64,000 nucleotides of DNA, taken from Sphagnum compactum (taxonomy: Eukaryota > Bryophyta > Sphagnopsida > Sphagnales). The notes beneath the pieces were generated by a model, which worked only from the letters and a program-made list of their open reading frames with translations, did no database searches and was not told the DNA's origin. Both the position numbers and the translations under genes were made by a program. Location: contig OZ234493.1 of NCBI GenBank assembly GCA_965153455.1, forward strand, positions 24,852,213 to 24,916,212, written 5' to 3'. Of the stretch, positions 1 to 12,960 are shown piece after piece (position 1 is the stretch's first letter; the number at the start of each line of letters is the position of its first letter).

Positions 1-1906
1 ACATTGACATTTTACTTTTACAATTGCTTTGACATGAATGTCCCTAATGACAAATCAAATAGTACCACCATGACCTAGTTCTTGTACCTTGCCAATATGT
101 GAATTACCCTTAATTAAAAAATTTGATGATCAATCTTCGTGTTCAAGCTTGTGTTCCAGTTCATGTAATTGGTCTTGTGAATGCAATCCACACCAGTAAA
201 ATGCTTGAAGGCATCACCCCCCCCAACATAAATATTTGATCAAAACACATTTGAAACAAGTAGCTCTATATACCATGAAAAGCTTTGTCCTAAAAAAGTG
301 TTTTACATACAATTTTACATAAAGATGCAATGAAAATGTTTTCATTATTATGAACTCGTTAAAATGAGTTAAAATTTTGTTGGTTTATAAGGAAGGGCCT
401 TGAAAGTGATTTGCTCACATTTGTATTGACAAATAATTTTTTTGGCCCTCTTGATAATCATTGTGTATATTGGGAAATTCAAATTTACTTTCACATTATT
501 TAAAGTCCATAGGCCCACCACCTTTCCTTTAGCCTTACAAATGAATGTAAACATGTAAAAAAACCATATTGTGTAAGGAAATCCAAGTTTTAAAAAAAAA
601 GTGCAATCAATTTCCTTGGAAGGCTTCACAATGTGCACAACTTAAAACTAGATACTTGGATGCTAGGTTTAAGGTGAATAGAATCCCCCAATCATAGGAT
701 GGATAGAATCTAAACATAAAGAGTTGCAAAAATTTCCCACCTAATTTTTCCTGTCCATCTTGTTTCTAAGATGCTTTATTTTCAAGTGACAATTTGATAA
801 CTCTTAGATAATGTAGTGTTTTTTTTGGGTCACACTTTGGGTTTTAAGTTTTGAACGAAGGGTGTTTTGTTGTTGTGGTTGGTGGGTCTACCTAAGTAGA
901 ACAATATATTAAAAAATTGTTTCATGGTTGGCAAATGAAAAAACTTTCTACATGTGGTTTTCAAAAAGTAATAATTTTAGCCCACAAGGTGACTTTCACA
1001 TCTAGCAACCAATACGGGCCTTGTGCAATACATGATGAAACATTTGGTGATAATATATGTTCAAACCATTTGGGGATAATTAGGTGGAAAATGCAACATG
1101 TACGCATAAACATAATCACATAATCACATATGTTACACTTTAAATAAATGGAAATGTGAATGGCTTTTTTGTTATACATTGAAAATGTGTTTGGTAATTT
1201 GATTGCAATATAAATTGATATGAAACTTTGGTTGATATACTTTTTGTGCACCAAATTTGCATTTGTTTCCATGGACATATGCCCATATGTGGTCTAGTTG
1301 AAATTCGACTTTTGTGGTGCTTCCATTAAATTATGATTATTATTTGAATTTATCCATGAAATTTAATAGTTTTTGTGTTTTTTTTTTTGCATGACTTTTT
1401 TATAAAAAATGTCAACATTAAAACCTCCCAAAATCATGATTAGACAAAGCTTGAAAGAATGTTGATTTATAATTCAAAGACTATTTTAAAATGTATAAAA
1501 ATCAAACAAAGATGAACTTTATACACACATTTGATTTTTTTCTTTTCTTGTATCAATAGTAAAAGTTGTTGTTACGTATTGTTGTGTTGAAAAATTCCAA
1601 GTGTATATGTATGTCATACATCATCATAAACCCATGGCTATTGTGGATTGAAATACGTGAATACTTTGATGAATTTATATTTGTGCACAATTATTGATGC
1701 ATGATTAGGACAATTAATGTATTTGTTTATGATCAATGAACATTTTATATTAGTTGAACCTAATTTTGATTTGATGCAACTTGTGATTTTAACACAAAAG
1801 CACATTTTTCAAAAGGAGAAATATTGATGAATTGAAATGTTCAAAATCAACGATATTATAGTAAAGGAAACAAAAGGTTAAAAGAAGTTGAGTAACAATT
1901 TGTTTA
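1..1906. other. AT-rich intergenic sequence, no gene seen
   Basis: Open frames here are short (the longest is about 100 codons), lie on both strands, and carry no recognisable motif or splice context. I see no RNA gene and no clear repeat. The stretch ends at the left target-site copy of the CACTA element. Confidence 0.6.
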
Positions 1907-1909
1907 ACA

Positions 1910-4450
1910 CACTAATAGAAAATGGCCATTTTGCAATTGGTCCTTATGACTAATTTTTAGTTGCAAGTGACATTTGCAATTAAAATCTTAATAATCGCGT
2001 TAAACAAATCGCATTGACACTAGTTGCAAATGACAAAGAATTTTGGATGAAAAAAAATTTGAATGAAATACACCTTCATCCTTTGACTAATCATATACAT
2101 ATTGTCGCTTGCAACTAAGATGTAATTTTTTTAGTGAACAATGGGAATGAGTTATGTGTTGTCATGTGTCCCAACTCTTAACAATTAAAAATATTCTATT
2201 ATTATTTTGAAATAATCTAAAACATTCAATTTTTATGTTGGGATGGTTTAGATTGTGACATGTGTTCCAATAGAAATTTGCCACATGGCATATTAATTGA
2301 ATTTGTCCAAATTAAATTTAAATCAATATTTAGGTATGTAGGTTGAACTAAATACCTACCTACCTATATACTTATCTACCCATCTAGGTTAAACACTTAT
2401 CTAAATAGGACCAATTTACCTATCTACACCCAATACCTACTTAAACGTTTGTTCTGCGGCCTCCTTTTCTGCTTGGGGCAAATGGAATAGGTAGGTAGGT
2501 AGAAAAGTAGGTAGATATATTAGGGAAGTTGGTAATTAACTGTAAATACATGAATATTTAGGGTAAAGACAAAACACCTTGTTTATACAATTTTCAAGAT
2601 GAGAATGAAAGCCAAAACATATCGAATAAACTTTTTAGTTGCAAGTAGTTTGCAACTAAAAAGTTTATTCCATGTGCTTTGACTTTCATTCTCATCTTGA
2701 AAATATATAAGTAAATAAGTAAATGACAACTAACTAATTAACTAACTAAATAATAAATACATTGACTAATAAAATAACTAATTATTTAATGAATAAAATA
2801 TATAATATAAATTAATAAACTTGTTAATTAATTAATTAAAAATTAAACGAGAAACTAACTAATTCATTTTATCAACTATCCAACTAACAAAAAATTTATA
2901 TTAATAATCATCAATGTATTATGATTACTGAATTCATTATATTCTTAGTCATTATTAAATATTATTTCATTTATTAGCTAGAAAAATATTAATAATATTT
3001 ACTTTCATTTATATATTAACTACAATGTTATATCAACCAATTTAATAAACTAGTATTTGGTGAATGTTGAAATAATTCGTTAATTATTAATTATTTACTA
3101 TTTCAAAACCAGATAAATTAATATAATAACTGCAATAGTTGGTAATTAATAATTATAATAATTGAGTACTAGTTTTTTTTAATCTAATAATATAATTAAG
3201 ACCTAGCCTAGGGTAATTATTTTAATATAATTATTCCCATAATTATTTTCATTTTTATAGTTCATAATAAGTTTAAATTTAAATATTTAATTATAACAAT
3301 AACATTAATTCAATTATTATTGTAGTTAGTTGGTAGCCAAGGTTGACTTTTTTATTTTTATTATTCATATAATTACTTCATTCATTATAGTTATTTATGA
3401 GTTATTACCATAAATATTATATATATATCAGTAATTTATTATAATCATTGAATACTTTATAATTAATAAATATTAATTTTAAATATGAAATATAAACACT
3501 TAAAACTATATATTATATTTCTTGGTAATTATTATAATATAATAATACTTCATAGTTGAATACTTATAATAATAATAAGAATAATGTGATTTGCAACTAG
3601 CCTAGGTTAATTATTTTGATATTAATATTATTATATATTATTATGTCATTTGTTAAGGCTATTATGATTTATTATAATTAATTGATGAATTTTTAATAAG
3701 TACATTGCTCATTTGAAAAGAATTTAGGAATAATCTAATATTATATTTTTTTAGTAAATATTTCAATAATTATATAAATATTTGTCCTATCATTATAATA
3801 TCATCGTCGTCATCATGATCATGTAATATTTTATTATTGTTATTTAAAAATTATTGAAAGATAATATTGAAATTTTGTTTTTATTACATGTAATTAATAT
3901 TAATCTAATAAGTAATAATGATAAATGTCACTTGTAATAATCTTAAAAAGTATAGTAAGATGGTTTGCATGAACTTGTAATATGGGCAGAATATATTGAA
4001 TAAATATCTTACATAAAATTTTAATATATTCAAAATATACATTAATTAAAGTAACCATAATAATGAGGCCATTTATGCTTATAATAATATTTAAATACAC
4101 ATGTAATATGGTTGTTCAATACATTCAAAATATACATTTATAAATCTTGATACAAAATTATATTCCTTTGAATTCATTAAATATACCTTTGCATATTCAT
4201 AAGGCTGCAACTAAATTGGTCACATTTGCAACTAATGGGACATAAATTGTTCTTTTTGGATGAAACCAAACTAAATGTTGTTGACATGGAAGGATGAACA
4301 CCAAAATAGTTGCAAACTAATTGTAGTGTAGTCATAAATATGATCAACACAAGAAATAGTTGCAAAAATGTCCAAATATAATTGCAAATAACTAATAGTC
4401 GCATGTAGTCACAAATAGAGTGGTTACATTTTGGCCAATTTCTACTAGTG
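1910..4450. mobile_element. Non-autonomous CACTA (EnSpm/CMC) DNA transposon, 2541 bp
   Basis: The left end reads CACTAATAGAAAATGGCC (1910-1927). The right end (4433-4450), reverse-complemented, reads CACTAGTAGAAATTGGCC, so 16 of 18 terminal bases match. The element is flanked on both sides by the same 3-bp target duplication ACA (1907-1909 and 4451-4453), as expected for the CACTA superfamily. Both subterminal regions are crowded with short TTGCAACT/AGTTGCAA motifs in both orientations (for example about 1930-2115 and 4205-4420), like the transposase-binding repeats known from EnSpm. The interior is AT-rich, has no transposase frame and contains a long hairpin. It is therefore a deletion derivative or large MITE that would depend on a transposase supplied elsewhere. 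The ends and duplication are seen directly; the dependence is inferred. Confidence 0.88.
2590..2704. repeat. Long hairpin inside the CACTA element
   Basis: The outer arms 2590-2611 and 2683-2704 are perfect 22-bp reverse complements. The inner arms 2624-2644 and 2650-2670 are perfect 21-bp reverse complements around a 5-base loop (2645-2649). The 12 bases between the two paired blocks match only partly. RNA from it would fold into a nearly continuous stem of about 55 bp. The inner arms contain the AGTTGCAA motif that also marks the element's ends. Confidence 0.85.
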
Positions 4451-4453
4451 ACA

Positions 4454-6545
4454 TTAAGAAAAACAATATTCAACTTTTGAATTGTTATATTTGCATTTAT
4501 TTTATTTACAATGCATTTTTGTATGGTAGAATGTAGTTATAATGTCATCTATTTATTCATGTGTCATATTTGATAAAAATGCATTTTTGAAAATAAAATT
4601 AACAGAACCACACATTTATCTTCATTTTCTTTTAAATATTTCAAAGATTGAAAAAAAATAAAAATTTGTGCATTGAAGTATTTTTTTGAAAATGGATAAA
4701 TTTCACTTTAAGATTTTTGTTACATGCATGGGAAGTAATGGGTAATGAAATATATATAAACCACATGGTTTTTCCTCTTACATGTACACATATGTTGATC
4801 GTGTTGGGCATTTCACAATGGATTTGGTAACAAGGATATGTCATAAGAAAATTTAATATACATATTTACAAACTATTCAAAAAATTTATTTGTGTGCACT
4901 TCACAGATAGGTAAATTTTTAATCAATAAAAGTTCATGGTCATGTAATTTGTTACCACCATTTTGAAATTCTATGACAAAGAAAAAGTCAGAAATGAACC
5001 CAAAAGGAAAATGATCTTTTATCATAAGTTTTCGAAATGAAAATGTTTTATGATTATAATATTTTGCACATGTGATAGGGTTAATTCATATCAATTTTGT
5101 TATTTGAATATATAGGAGGTCTTTTACTTTATTTGAGATATTTAATTTTATAATGTGTGTAATGTGTGCAAAAATTGATCCCACAATCTTTCTAAAGTTG
5201 TAAAGGTTAGGAAAGTTGTTGGAGGTTCAAGTTGTTAAATCATTGCAAATAAATTATTTGTAACCTTTCGAAATAATCAAGTGAATTGTGCAAGCATATT
5301 AAATCATCATAACCTAATTATGATTTGAAAATAGTATCCAGGTTTGGTTTATATCATACTTCAAAAGCTTCTAAGGTTCTAACAAGTAGTTTTTTTTTTT
5401 GTATTGCACCCAACTAGAACCTATGACTCTTTAGATGGAAAATTTAACAACTTTTTTAAAAAAGGTTTTAAATATTAGTTACCAAATCTTTAGATTTATA
5501 AAATTCCCAATGAATTATTTGTTAATGTGAAAAACCATAAAACATTTGTTAAGGTTGGCCATAAAATAATGTTGGAATTTTTTGTTTATCTAAATGTTCA
5601 TTCCAAAATAAACTTAAAGGATGAAAGTTTTGACGTAGGACAATATAACATATAATATTTTCATAATGCATTATTTTTGGAACCTCCAAAAAAAAATGTT
5701 TCATTGGATTTATTTATGTATAATTTTTTTTTCACCATTAGAATCAAAGTTATCAAATGATGACATATGATAATTCTATGAGTTTGAAATTTTAAATTTT
5801 TATACAAAGTAAACAAACTTGTCCATTGATGGTGAATGATAACATTTGGTTAACATTAAAACCTTTGTATAACGGTCTTTTGATCAAATCCTATAAAGCA
5901 AACATCACCATATTTGGATGAACATTTCCTAACATATAAGTTGATTTGTATTCAAAACATCACTTAAGGAACACACGTATTGTTGTATCATCATATGGTA
6001 GATGTGATACTATGATTGAATTTGATCAACATTTGTAAGGATCATAGTAACACTACAATGCATTTTATATTGCCTATAACCATAAGGTTTATAAATTTGA
6101 GCTATAAAAAAAATAAAAAATAAAAATCTTTTAATTATGTTAAATTTTGAACCAATGGAATGATTGTGTTGAAAAAAATTATACTCAATACTTGAAATTT
6201 GATAAAAAGGTGGTTTATTTTCATTGATATTATGTTAACAACTTGTACATGTGTATGGTGTTGAACTAGGTTTTATTTAAATTTGAAAATATACAAATGG
6301 TTGTTTTGACAATTTATTTGAAAAATATTTAAGTTATTTTCAAAAAATAACTTTCACAATAAAAACATGAAGTTATGGGAACATCTTTGATTTTTATTAT
6401 AGATGCCAATGTATATTGAATTATGTGCATTTTCTTTTAAATTGTCATGATGTTTCATTGATTAAACATGATGTTCCACATGAATTGGTTGTTTGATTTT
6501 TTCTAGACTGCATATCATGTATAATGATTGAACTTTGTAATTTGT

Positions 6546-6581
<36 letters not shown>

Positions 6582-7480
6582 TCTTATCTTATATATGTGA
6601 ATGCATATTTCATGAAATTCATAAATTTTTATCTTGTTCTTTTAGATGATTTCACAAAAATAAGTTAGATTTGGACAAGTTTTTAATAAATACAAATATT
6701 TTTGTCATAAGCTATCCAATCAAATTATTTTTTAATGCAACAATCAAATTAAATGGAAATGTTCCATTTGAATATTTGAAAAAAATCAACTTAAATTGTA
6801 ATGGACATTACAATGGATGGGCCAAACAAAATATCATTGATGGAAACATTTGTAGTGTTTTTCATTTTTTCTCTACATAATGAATACAAACTTTATTTTA
6901 TTTTGTTGGTAATATTTGTATTGAAAGAAGTGTTCAACAATCAAACAACATATTTCAATGGTGAATTCCAACTATCTTTCAAAATGTTCATAAGTGCATA
7001 ATCAAAATTTTCATTCCAATAGAAATGTGCATTTGGTTATGAAAATGATTCTTGTTTTGAAAAAAAATGGAAATTCATCCAAATTTATGATCACTTCGGG
7101 ATCATTTATTTTAAAACATGAAAAAACTTAAGTTACACCATTAAAATATCCAATTGGTTTAAAATGTAGAAAATTATAAGTTATATGTAACAAAAAATAT
7201 TGAAAATTCATTTCACATCGAAACAATATACGTGTTGATATTTTATCCCAAACATAAATTGGCCTTTATAAATATTTAGTTATCTTGAGAATTGTAATGA
7301 CATTTCCCTTAAACTCTCGTAGTAACATATTAATATTCATTCGTGATTATACCTTGTTACAAAGCAAACAAAAATATTGCATTTAATTATTGAATATAAA
7401 ATTATTATTATCATGGATGCCAATGCCATGGGGTTCATTCAATTGAATGTTCATTCATGATTTGTAATGAACTTGTACCT
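4454..7480. other. AT-rich intergenic sequence with a TA microsatellite
   Basis: No gene is recognised. The only distinct feature is an uninterrupted (AT)n run at 6549-6578, 15 units long. Open frames such as 6671-6880 are low-complexity and unsupported. Confidence 0.55.
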
Positions 7481-7489
7481 GGCTCTTAA

Positions 7490-7930
7490 TTTAATTTTAG
7501 TCCACTCTTAGTTAGCTTTTAGTTAAGTTTTAGTTCACTTCCAATTGACTTTTAATTGATTCTTAGTTAAGTCTCAGTTCATTTCTACTTAACTCATAGT
7601 TCACTTTGTTCATTTCTGCTTAACCCTTAGTTCACTTTCAGTTCATTCTAACTAACTCTTGCTTCACTTCTAGTTATTTTTAGTTAACTTTGAGTTCATT
7701 CTTAATTAAACTTAGATTCACTCTTAATTGAGTTTTAGTTCATTCTTAATTGAGTTTTAATTCACTTTTAGTTGAGTTTTAGTTCATTCTTAATTGAATT
7801 TTAATTCACTTTTAGTTGAGTTTTAATTCATTCTTAATTGAGTTTTAATTCATTCTAATTGAGTTTTAATTCATTATTAGTTAAATTTTAGTTCATTTTT
7901 GATTGAATTTTAGTTCATTCATAGTTGACA
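7490..7930. repeat. Degenerate tandem array, TTAATTGAGTTTTAGTTCA type
   Basis: About 440 bp are built from diverged copies of a phrase close to TTAGTTCATTCTTAATTGAG, with alternating TTAGTTCA and TTAATTCA forms. The copies are most regular between about 7690 and 7900. A similar but more diverged array of AATTAACTCCCAATTAA phrases occurs at about 8975-9110, so the two may share an origin. No coding potential. Confidence 0.75.
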
Positions 7931-8970
7931 CATGGGTGCACATGGGTGCACATTAATGAACATGGGCCACATGCAGATTGGAAATTCTTTGAGCTAAATG
8001 CCCAATGGCTATAAATAAAGGCAAAAATCCTCATTACCTTTGGTCTGTTCAACACTAATTTGGGTACGTTTTCTTGTCATAATTTTGTTCTATTTCTTCT
8101 TTGTAATAAATTCTTGTTGGAGTTTTGTTTTTCACGTTGTGTTCTTATTCATGTTTTTCTTATTTCATAATTTGAATTTGGAATTAGGCCTACCCTTTGT
8201 TCTCATTTGGGGTAGAAAATCTTATAATCTTGGTTTCGTGCCCAATGACAATTATGTTTTCTTTGTATTTTAATCATAAATGTTGATTTAAATGTGCCAT
8301 ACTATATTGCCTCATTTGCAAAGGTGATAATTGATTTTCTAATAACTAATATATGGATTCAAAAATACAATTGTTTATTTCATATTTATATGTTGAAACT
8401 AAACAAAGATCATATGAATGCAATACATGTTCAACATCATAAACTTACTAGCTTTATCGTTTTGTTTGAAATTCGCACAAAATTTGTTATTTCATGGGTT
8501 CATGTTTTTTGCACATGGATGTTGTGCATTTAAAACACATATGCTGCACATATAAATAAGATTAAATATTTTCAACCATCCATGTGCAAAAAAATGAACC
8601 CATGATATAACAATTTCACATAGATGGTTTGCTTCAATTCATCATTCCAAAAAAGGGCTCATAAATCTTCATAAGTTTGTTTATTGAAGAACAGGGAATG
8701 TTCTCTAGGATGGTCTCTATTACTTGAATAACCTCGTGTGTGGGTGGTTACTATTGATATAATTCAGTGTAGTAGTCTACCCAATTTTTTTCCAATTCAA
8801 CCTTACTAGTGAATATAAGTCCATTACTGTTTTTTAAGCTAATACCAACAATGGATATTAATCTTTCTTGCATTATCAAAAAGAATTATTTGAAACCATG
8901 TATGACAGATGTGAACATTAAACACCATCTTCTAATGGATGGAATTCATCCGTAATGTTCATCCATAACC
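7931..8970. other. AT-rich intergenic sequence between two related arrays
   Basis: Two open frames (8040-8273 and 8294-8533) are hydrophobic low-complexity translations of T-rich DNA with no motif. I do not call them genes. CACATGGGTGCA is tandemly duplicated at about 7925-7950. Confidence 0.5.
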
Positions 8971-8974
8971 CTTA

Positions 8975-9110
8975 ATTAATTTCGATTAACTCCCAATCAA
9001 CTTCGAATTAAGTTGAATTAACTCCCAATTAATTCCAATTAACTCCAAGTCAACTCCTAATTAATTTCAGTTAATTCATAATTAATTCCCAATTAATTTT
9101 CAATTAACTC
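8975..9110. repeat. Diverged AATTAACTCC tandem array
   Basis: Repeated AATTAACTCCCAATTAATTCC-like phrases, each about 18-22 bp. They resemble the 7.5-7.9 kb array in motif (AATTAA/TTAATT followed by a short C/T-rich spacer) but are more decayed. Confidence 0.6.
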
Positions 9111-11000
9111 ATAGAACTTGACTTTCGGTAGAAAAGGTTCTTAAAAAGTTTGTTTGCTTAATGCATAGATAAAAACCTCCTTGGAAGGTTTCTTGAACTA
9201 GGTCCTCGAAGGGGTATAAATAAAAGTAGGACCCTTAATTTCTTTCAGCATGTTCGACACCAGTTTTAAGCACGATCTTACACCATAGCCATGTCATGTT
9301 TTTTTTTCATATTCATGTTTACATATGTTAACATAACAAAGATTTGTTTTGCACATTTCGTATTTTTGTTTTCAGTTCTTGTGTTTTTGTTTTTGAATCA
9401 CATAATCTTGTCTTGTTCCTTGGTTGAAAGTTAGACTTAAACCTTTCTTTTATCTTTTATTCTCATGGTTCTTCGTGTCCATGACAAGTTTTGGTTATTT
9501 CCTGCACATGTGAACTGCATCAAAAGCTATAGATTTTATGCCCATTAAACATAATTTTTTTATCAAATGGTTTTTAAAATGACTCCTTTGTCTTACAGCC
9601 CTTTCCTTCAAAATTTCAAGACTTTGAAATTTTTGTATGATTTAGTTTTCATCAAGTTCATCCAATGAACATGTACTTTCATAGAAGGGGACATGTTTTT
9701 GTTGTACAAAAAATTTGAAGTCAATTGTATGACTTTATGCATTCCTTTTGATTTCTAAAAAAAAATGTAGTTTAAACACTTTATTACTTTAAATTACAGG
9801 ACTCAAAATGACATTTACATAATATCCAAATTATTTTTCAACTTTTTTATTAATTTAAAATGACATTATTTAATATATTAGCACACAACAATCCACTACA
9901 ATTATAATAATGTAAGATAAACAAAAGTCCAAAGTTGTCCTTTGTAGTCAATTTTTCAGTTAAACATTCCTTTTTGGTACCCGTTGATTGTGAATGGACC
10001 CTACTAACACTAATGACATTGATTTCTTCTCAAATCCTTGTGACTCATTGTGAACTTATTTCTATTTGAGGGGTATGTGGGGTCACAATCAACTTAGCCC
10101 CACCTTTGGTGTTCTGTAAAACCTTTTTATAATTTCCTAACACCATACTTAGAAATGGCTAATTCAAGTTAAGGTTAGAAAAAAATTGTTGGTAACCATA
10201 CAGTTCCATATTTCAATCCCAAGAAAACTTCCATAACAAATGGCTACACCTCAAACCCCTTTTTTTAATGCAAAATTCTAGCACATACACAAAGTTGATG
10301 TCAAGAATACAAAAGACCTTATATGAAATTTTGAGTAAACTAAAAAAAAACCTAACTACATGACAATAAACATGAAAATGGGGTGGTTAGTTTTGAGAGT
10401 TGTGAATGTGCATGTCTTTTCTGAGCAAAAGTTTTCAAACCACCTAGGAGCTAGAAATATTAGAGAACAAAAAACTTTAAAACCATCTAGGATGTTTTAT
10501 TGCATTTGTGAAAACCTTTACCTCCTCAAAGTGTGATTATTTTAGACATATTTTGACCTTCAAAAAACCAAAGAACAAATTGTGATAAAGTTTCTAGCCC
10601 AACACTTTGGAAGTTGTTTATGTAGAACATCCAATCATTCCTCCTTATTGTGGGCCAGAAAACATGAACCCTTTTAAAAGGGTTTGTTTCCACCCAGGAG
10701 GTTGAATTAAGTCATCAATTAACATTTTAATCCAAAATGAAGTAAATACATGGTAATACATTTATTTAATACATACCTTCATTAATAACTTGCATGTCTA
10801 CATGTATACATGCAAGTTGAGATTAATGCAATTTGGCATTTGATGGTGATGAGGAAGGTTTCAAAACAATGAAAATAAATGATAACAATACCTTCATTTT
10901 ACTACATATCTTAAAGGTAATTCAATTTGGTACTTACCGCCTTGAAATTTTTTCCTAGGCAACTTGGGCTCTTTGTTAGGATACCTAGCTACGTTAAAAC
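9111..11000. other. AT-rich intergenic sequence with a small hairpin
   Basis: No gene seen. An 11-bp perfect inverted repeat (AACTTGCATGT at 10787-10797 and its complement at 10808-10818) has a 10-base loop. Looser complementarity continues outward (CCTTCATTAAT on the left, ATTAATG and GAGGAAGG on the right), so this may be a small foldback relic. A comparable hairpin lies at 12679-12736. Confidence 0.55.
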
Positions 11001-11001
11001 A

Positions 11002-11014
11002 TGGTATAAGAGCC
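11002..11014 (+). other. Possible LTR-retrotransposon primer-binding-site relic
   Basis: TGGTATAAGAGCC differs by one base from the plant retrotransposon site TGGTATCAGAGCC, which pairs with initiator methionine tRNA. It is preceded by AACA, compatible with the CA end of an LTR. I could not find a matching LTR start, a polypurine tract or any gag/pol frame. It may be a decayed element or chance. Confidence 0.3.
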
Positions 11015-11639
11015 AAAAAAGGTGTTGTGAATATTTTTAAAAATCAATAATAATAATTTTTTTTACATTTTAAAATAATAAAAACTCATGACCTTGAATA
11101 ATTATTGCATAAAAAATAATTAATTATGCAAAGGATTAGGTTAAAAGATATTTTTACCAAATAAATCTTGCCAGTAAGAAAATTTAGATGATCTTAACCT
11201 ACTACCCACACTCACAATTAAAAATTTATAAAATTTTAAAATATGTTTCAAAATCTCAAAATTTCAAAATTCCTTTATCACATGTAAATGGGGTGTAATG
11301 TACATGACATATTTTTTAAGAAAATAATGATATAAGAAACTAAAGCCTAAAACCGCTAACATATTTTGGTACGATTCAAAATTACAATAATTTACCAAAC
11401 TGAAATGAAAATTTTGGCAAAATTTGCAAACTTTGAAAACTTCATATTAATTATTTTACAATGACTAACACAAATAAAGTGATATATTGAAGCAACTATG
11501 TTATTTTTGATGACGAGTTGCAAAAAATAGATCATTAAAAATTTCCTTTATATGAAAAATGCAAAGGACTAAAAAAAGATTTGTGGTCATTTTATAAATC
11601 AATCATATTGGCTCCTATTAATGTATATTGACCCACCTT

Positions 11640-12960
11640 GGTTTTTTCCTAGGGTATTAAGGTTTTAAATTCTTAGGTTGTTTGGGCTCTTTCCTAATAT
11701 GTTTAGGTTTTTTCATAAGATTGTTGGGCTTTTTCCTAGCTACATGGATTTCTTCCTAAGTTGCCTAGGCTTTTTCATAGGTTGCATGGGCTCTTTCTTA
11801 AGCTACTTAACTTTTTTCCTCATTGCTTGAGCTCTTTCTTATGGTGCCTATGTTTTTTCCCTAGTTATTTGGGGTCTTTCTTATGGTGCTGATGTTTTTT
11901 TCCTAGTTATTTGGGCTCTTTCCAATGGTGCCTATGTTTTTTCCTAGCTACCTAGGCTTTTTGCTAAGTTGCATAGGTTTTTCTCCTAGCTACCTAGGTT
12001 TTCTCCTAGTCACCTAAGTTTTTTCCTAAGTTCCATAAGCTTTTATCTAGCTTCTTGGGCTTTTTTCTAGGTTGCCTAAGCTTTTTCCTAAATTGCATAG
12101 GTTTTTTCCTAGTTTCTTAGGCTTTTTCCAAGTATATTTTTATACTTTTTCATAGGTTGCTAGTGTTCTTTCATAGGAGTTAAAAAATTTCCTAAGTTGC
12201 TAGGGTTCTTTCCTAGAGAGTGTAAATAATTTCCTAGGTTGCTTAAGCTTTTTCCTAGGCTACGTAGGTTTTTTCCTAGCTATTTAGGCTCTTTCCTATG
12301 CTACATGGGCTTTTTATAAGCTTCATGGGCTCTTTTCTAGGCCCCTTTGGTTCTGTATAGGTTTTTCCCTAGGTTGCATAAACATTTTCCTAAGCTACCA
12401 TGGATGTTTCCAAGGCAACCTAGGCTTTTTCCTAGCTACCGGGGTTTCTTCCTTAACTGCTTGGGGTTTTCCTTTTGTTGCTTATGCATTTTCCTAGGTC
12501 GGTCAGGCTTTTTCCTAAGCTAACTAGGCCTTTCCTAAAGTTCTTAAGGTTTTTCATAAGATTCACGGGTTTTGCGTAGGGTGCCGAAGCCTTTCCTAGA
12601 TTGATGATCTTTTTCATAAGTTGCCTAAGTTTTCTTAACCTACATGTGTTTTTTTTCTAAACTACCTATGGAAAGATAGCAATACCTTCATTTACATTTA
12701 CCTTCATTATGTATACATGGAAGATGAGGGTATTGCAATTGGTTACCTATGTTGCCTAAGCTCTTTCCTAGGGAGCTTGGGTTTTTTGCTCGGCTACCCA
12801 ATGCTTTTTATTGGGCTTCCTTAGCCTTTTCCTATGCTATCTAGGTTCTTTCAAATGCCATGCCATGCCTAGGATTGAAGATGGACTTGTCTAGGTTTTT
12901 TTAAAAAGTCCCTAAGCTATGTTTTGCTATTTGGGGGCTTGGGCTTTTTTCTTAGGCTAT
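11640..12960. repeat. Degenerate CCTAGG-rich tandem array, about 1.3 kb
   Basis: Dozens of imperfect copies of a roughly 20-25 base phrase close to GGCTTTTTCCTAGGTTGCC run through this stretch. The repeated core is TTTTTCCTAGG or TTTTTCCTAAG, followed by TTGC, CTAC or TTAC. Decayed copies continue to about 13,300, and one lies at about 10,955-10,980 just before the primer-site-like sequence. No open frame crosses it. It looks like an old minisatellite or the internal repeat of a decayed element. An embedded hairpin (GCAATACC 12679-12686 with GGTATTGC 12729-12736) interrupts the array. Confidence 0.75.
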
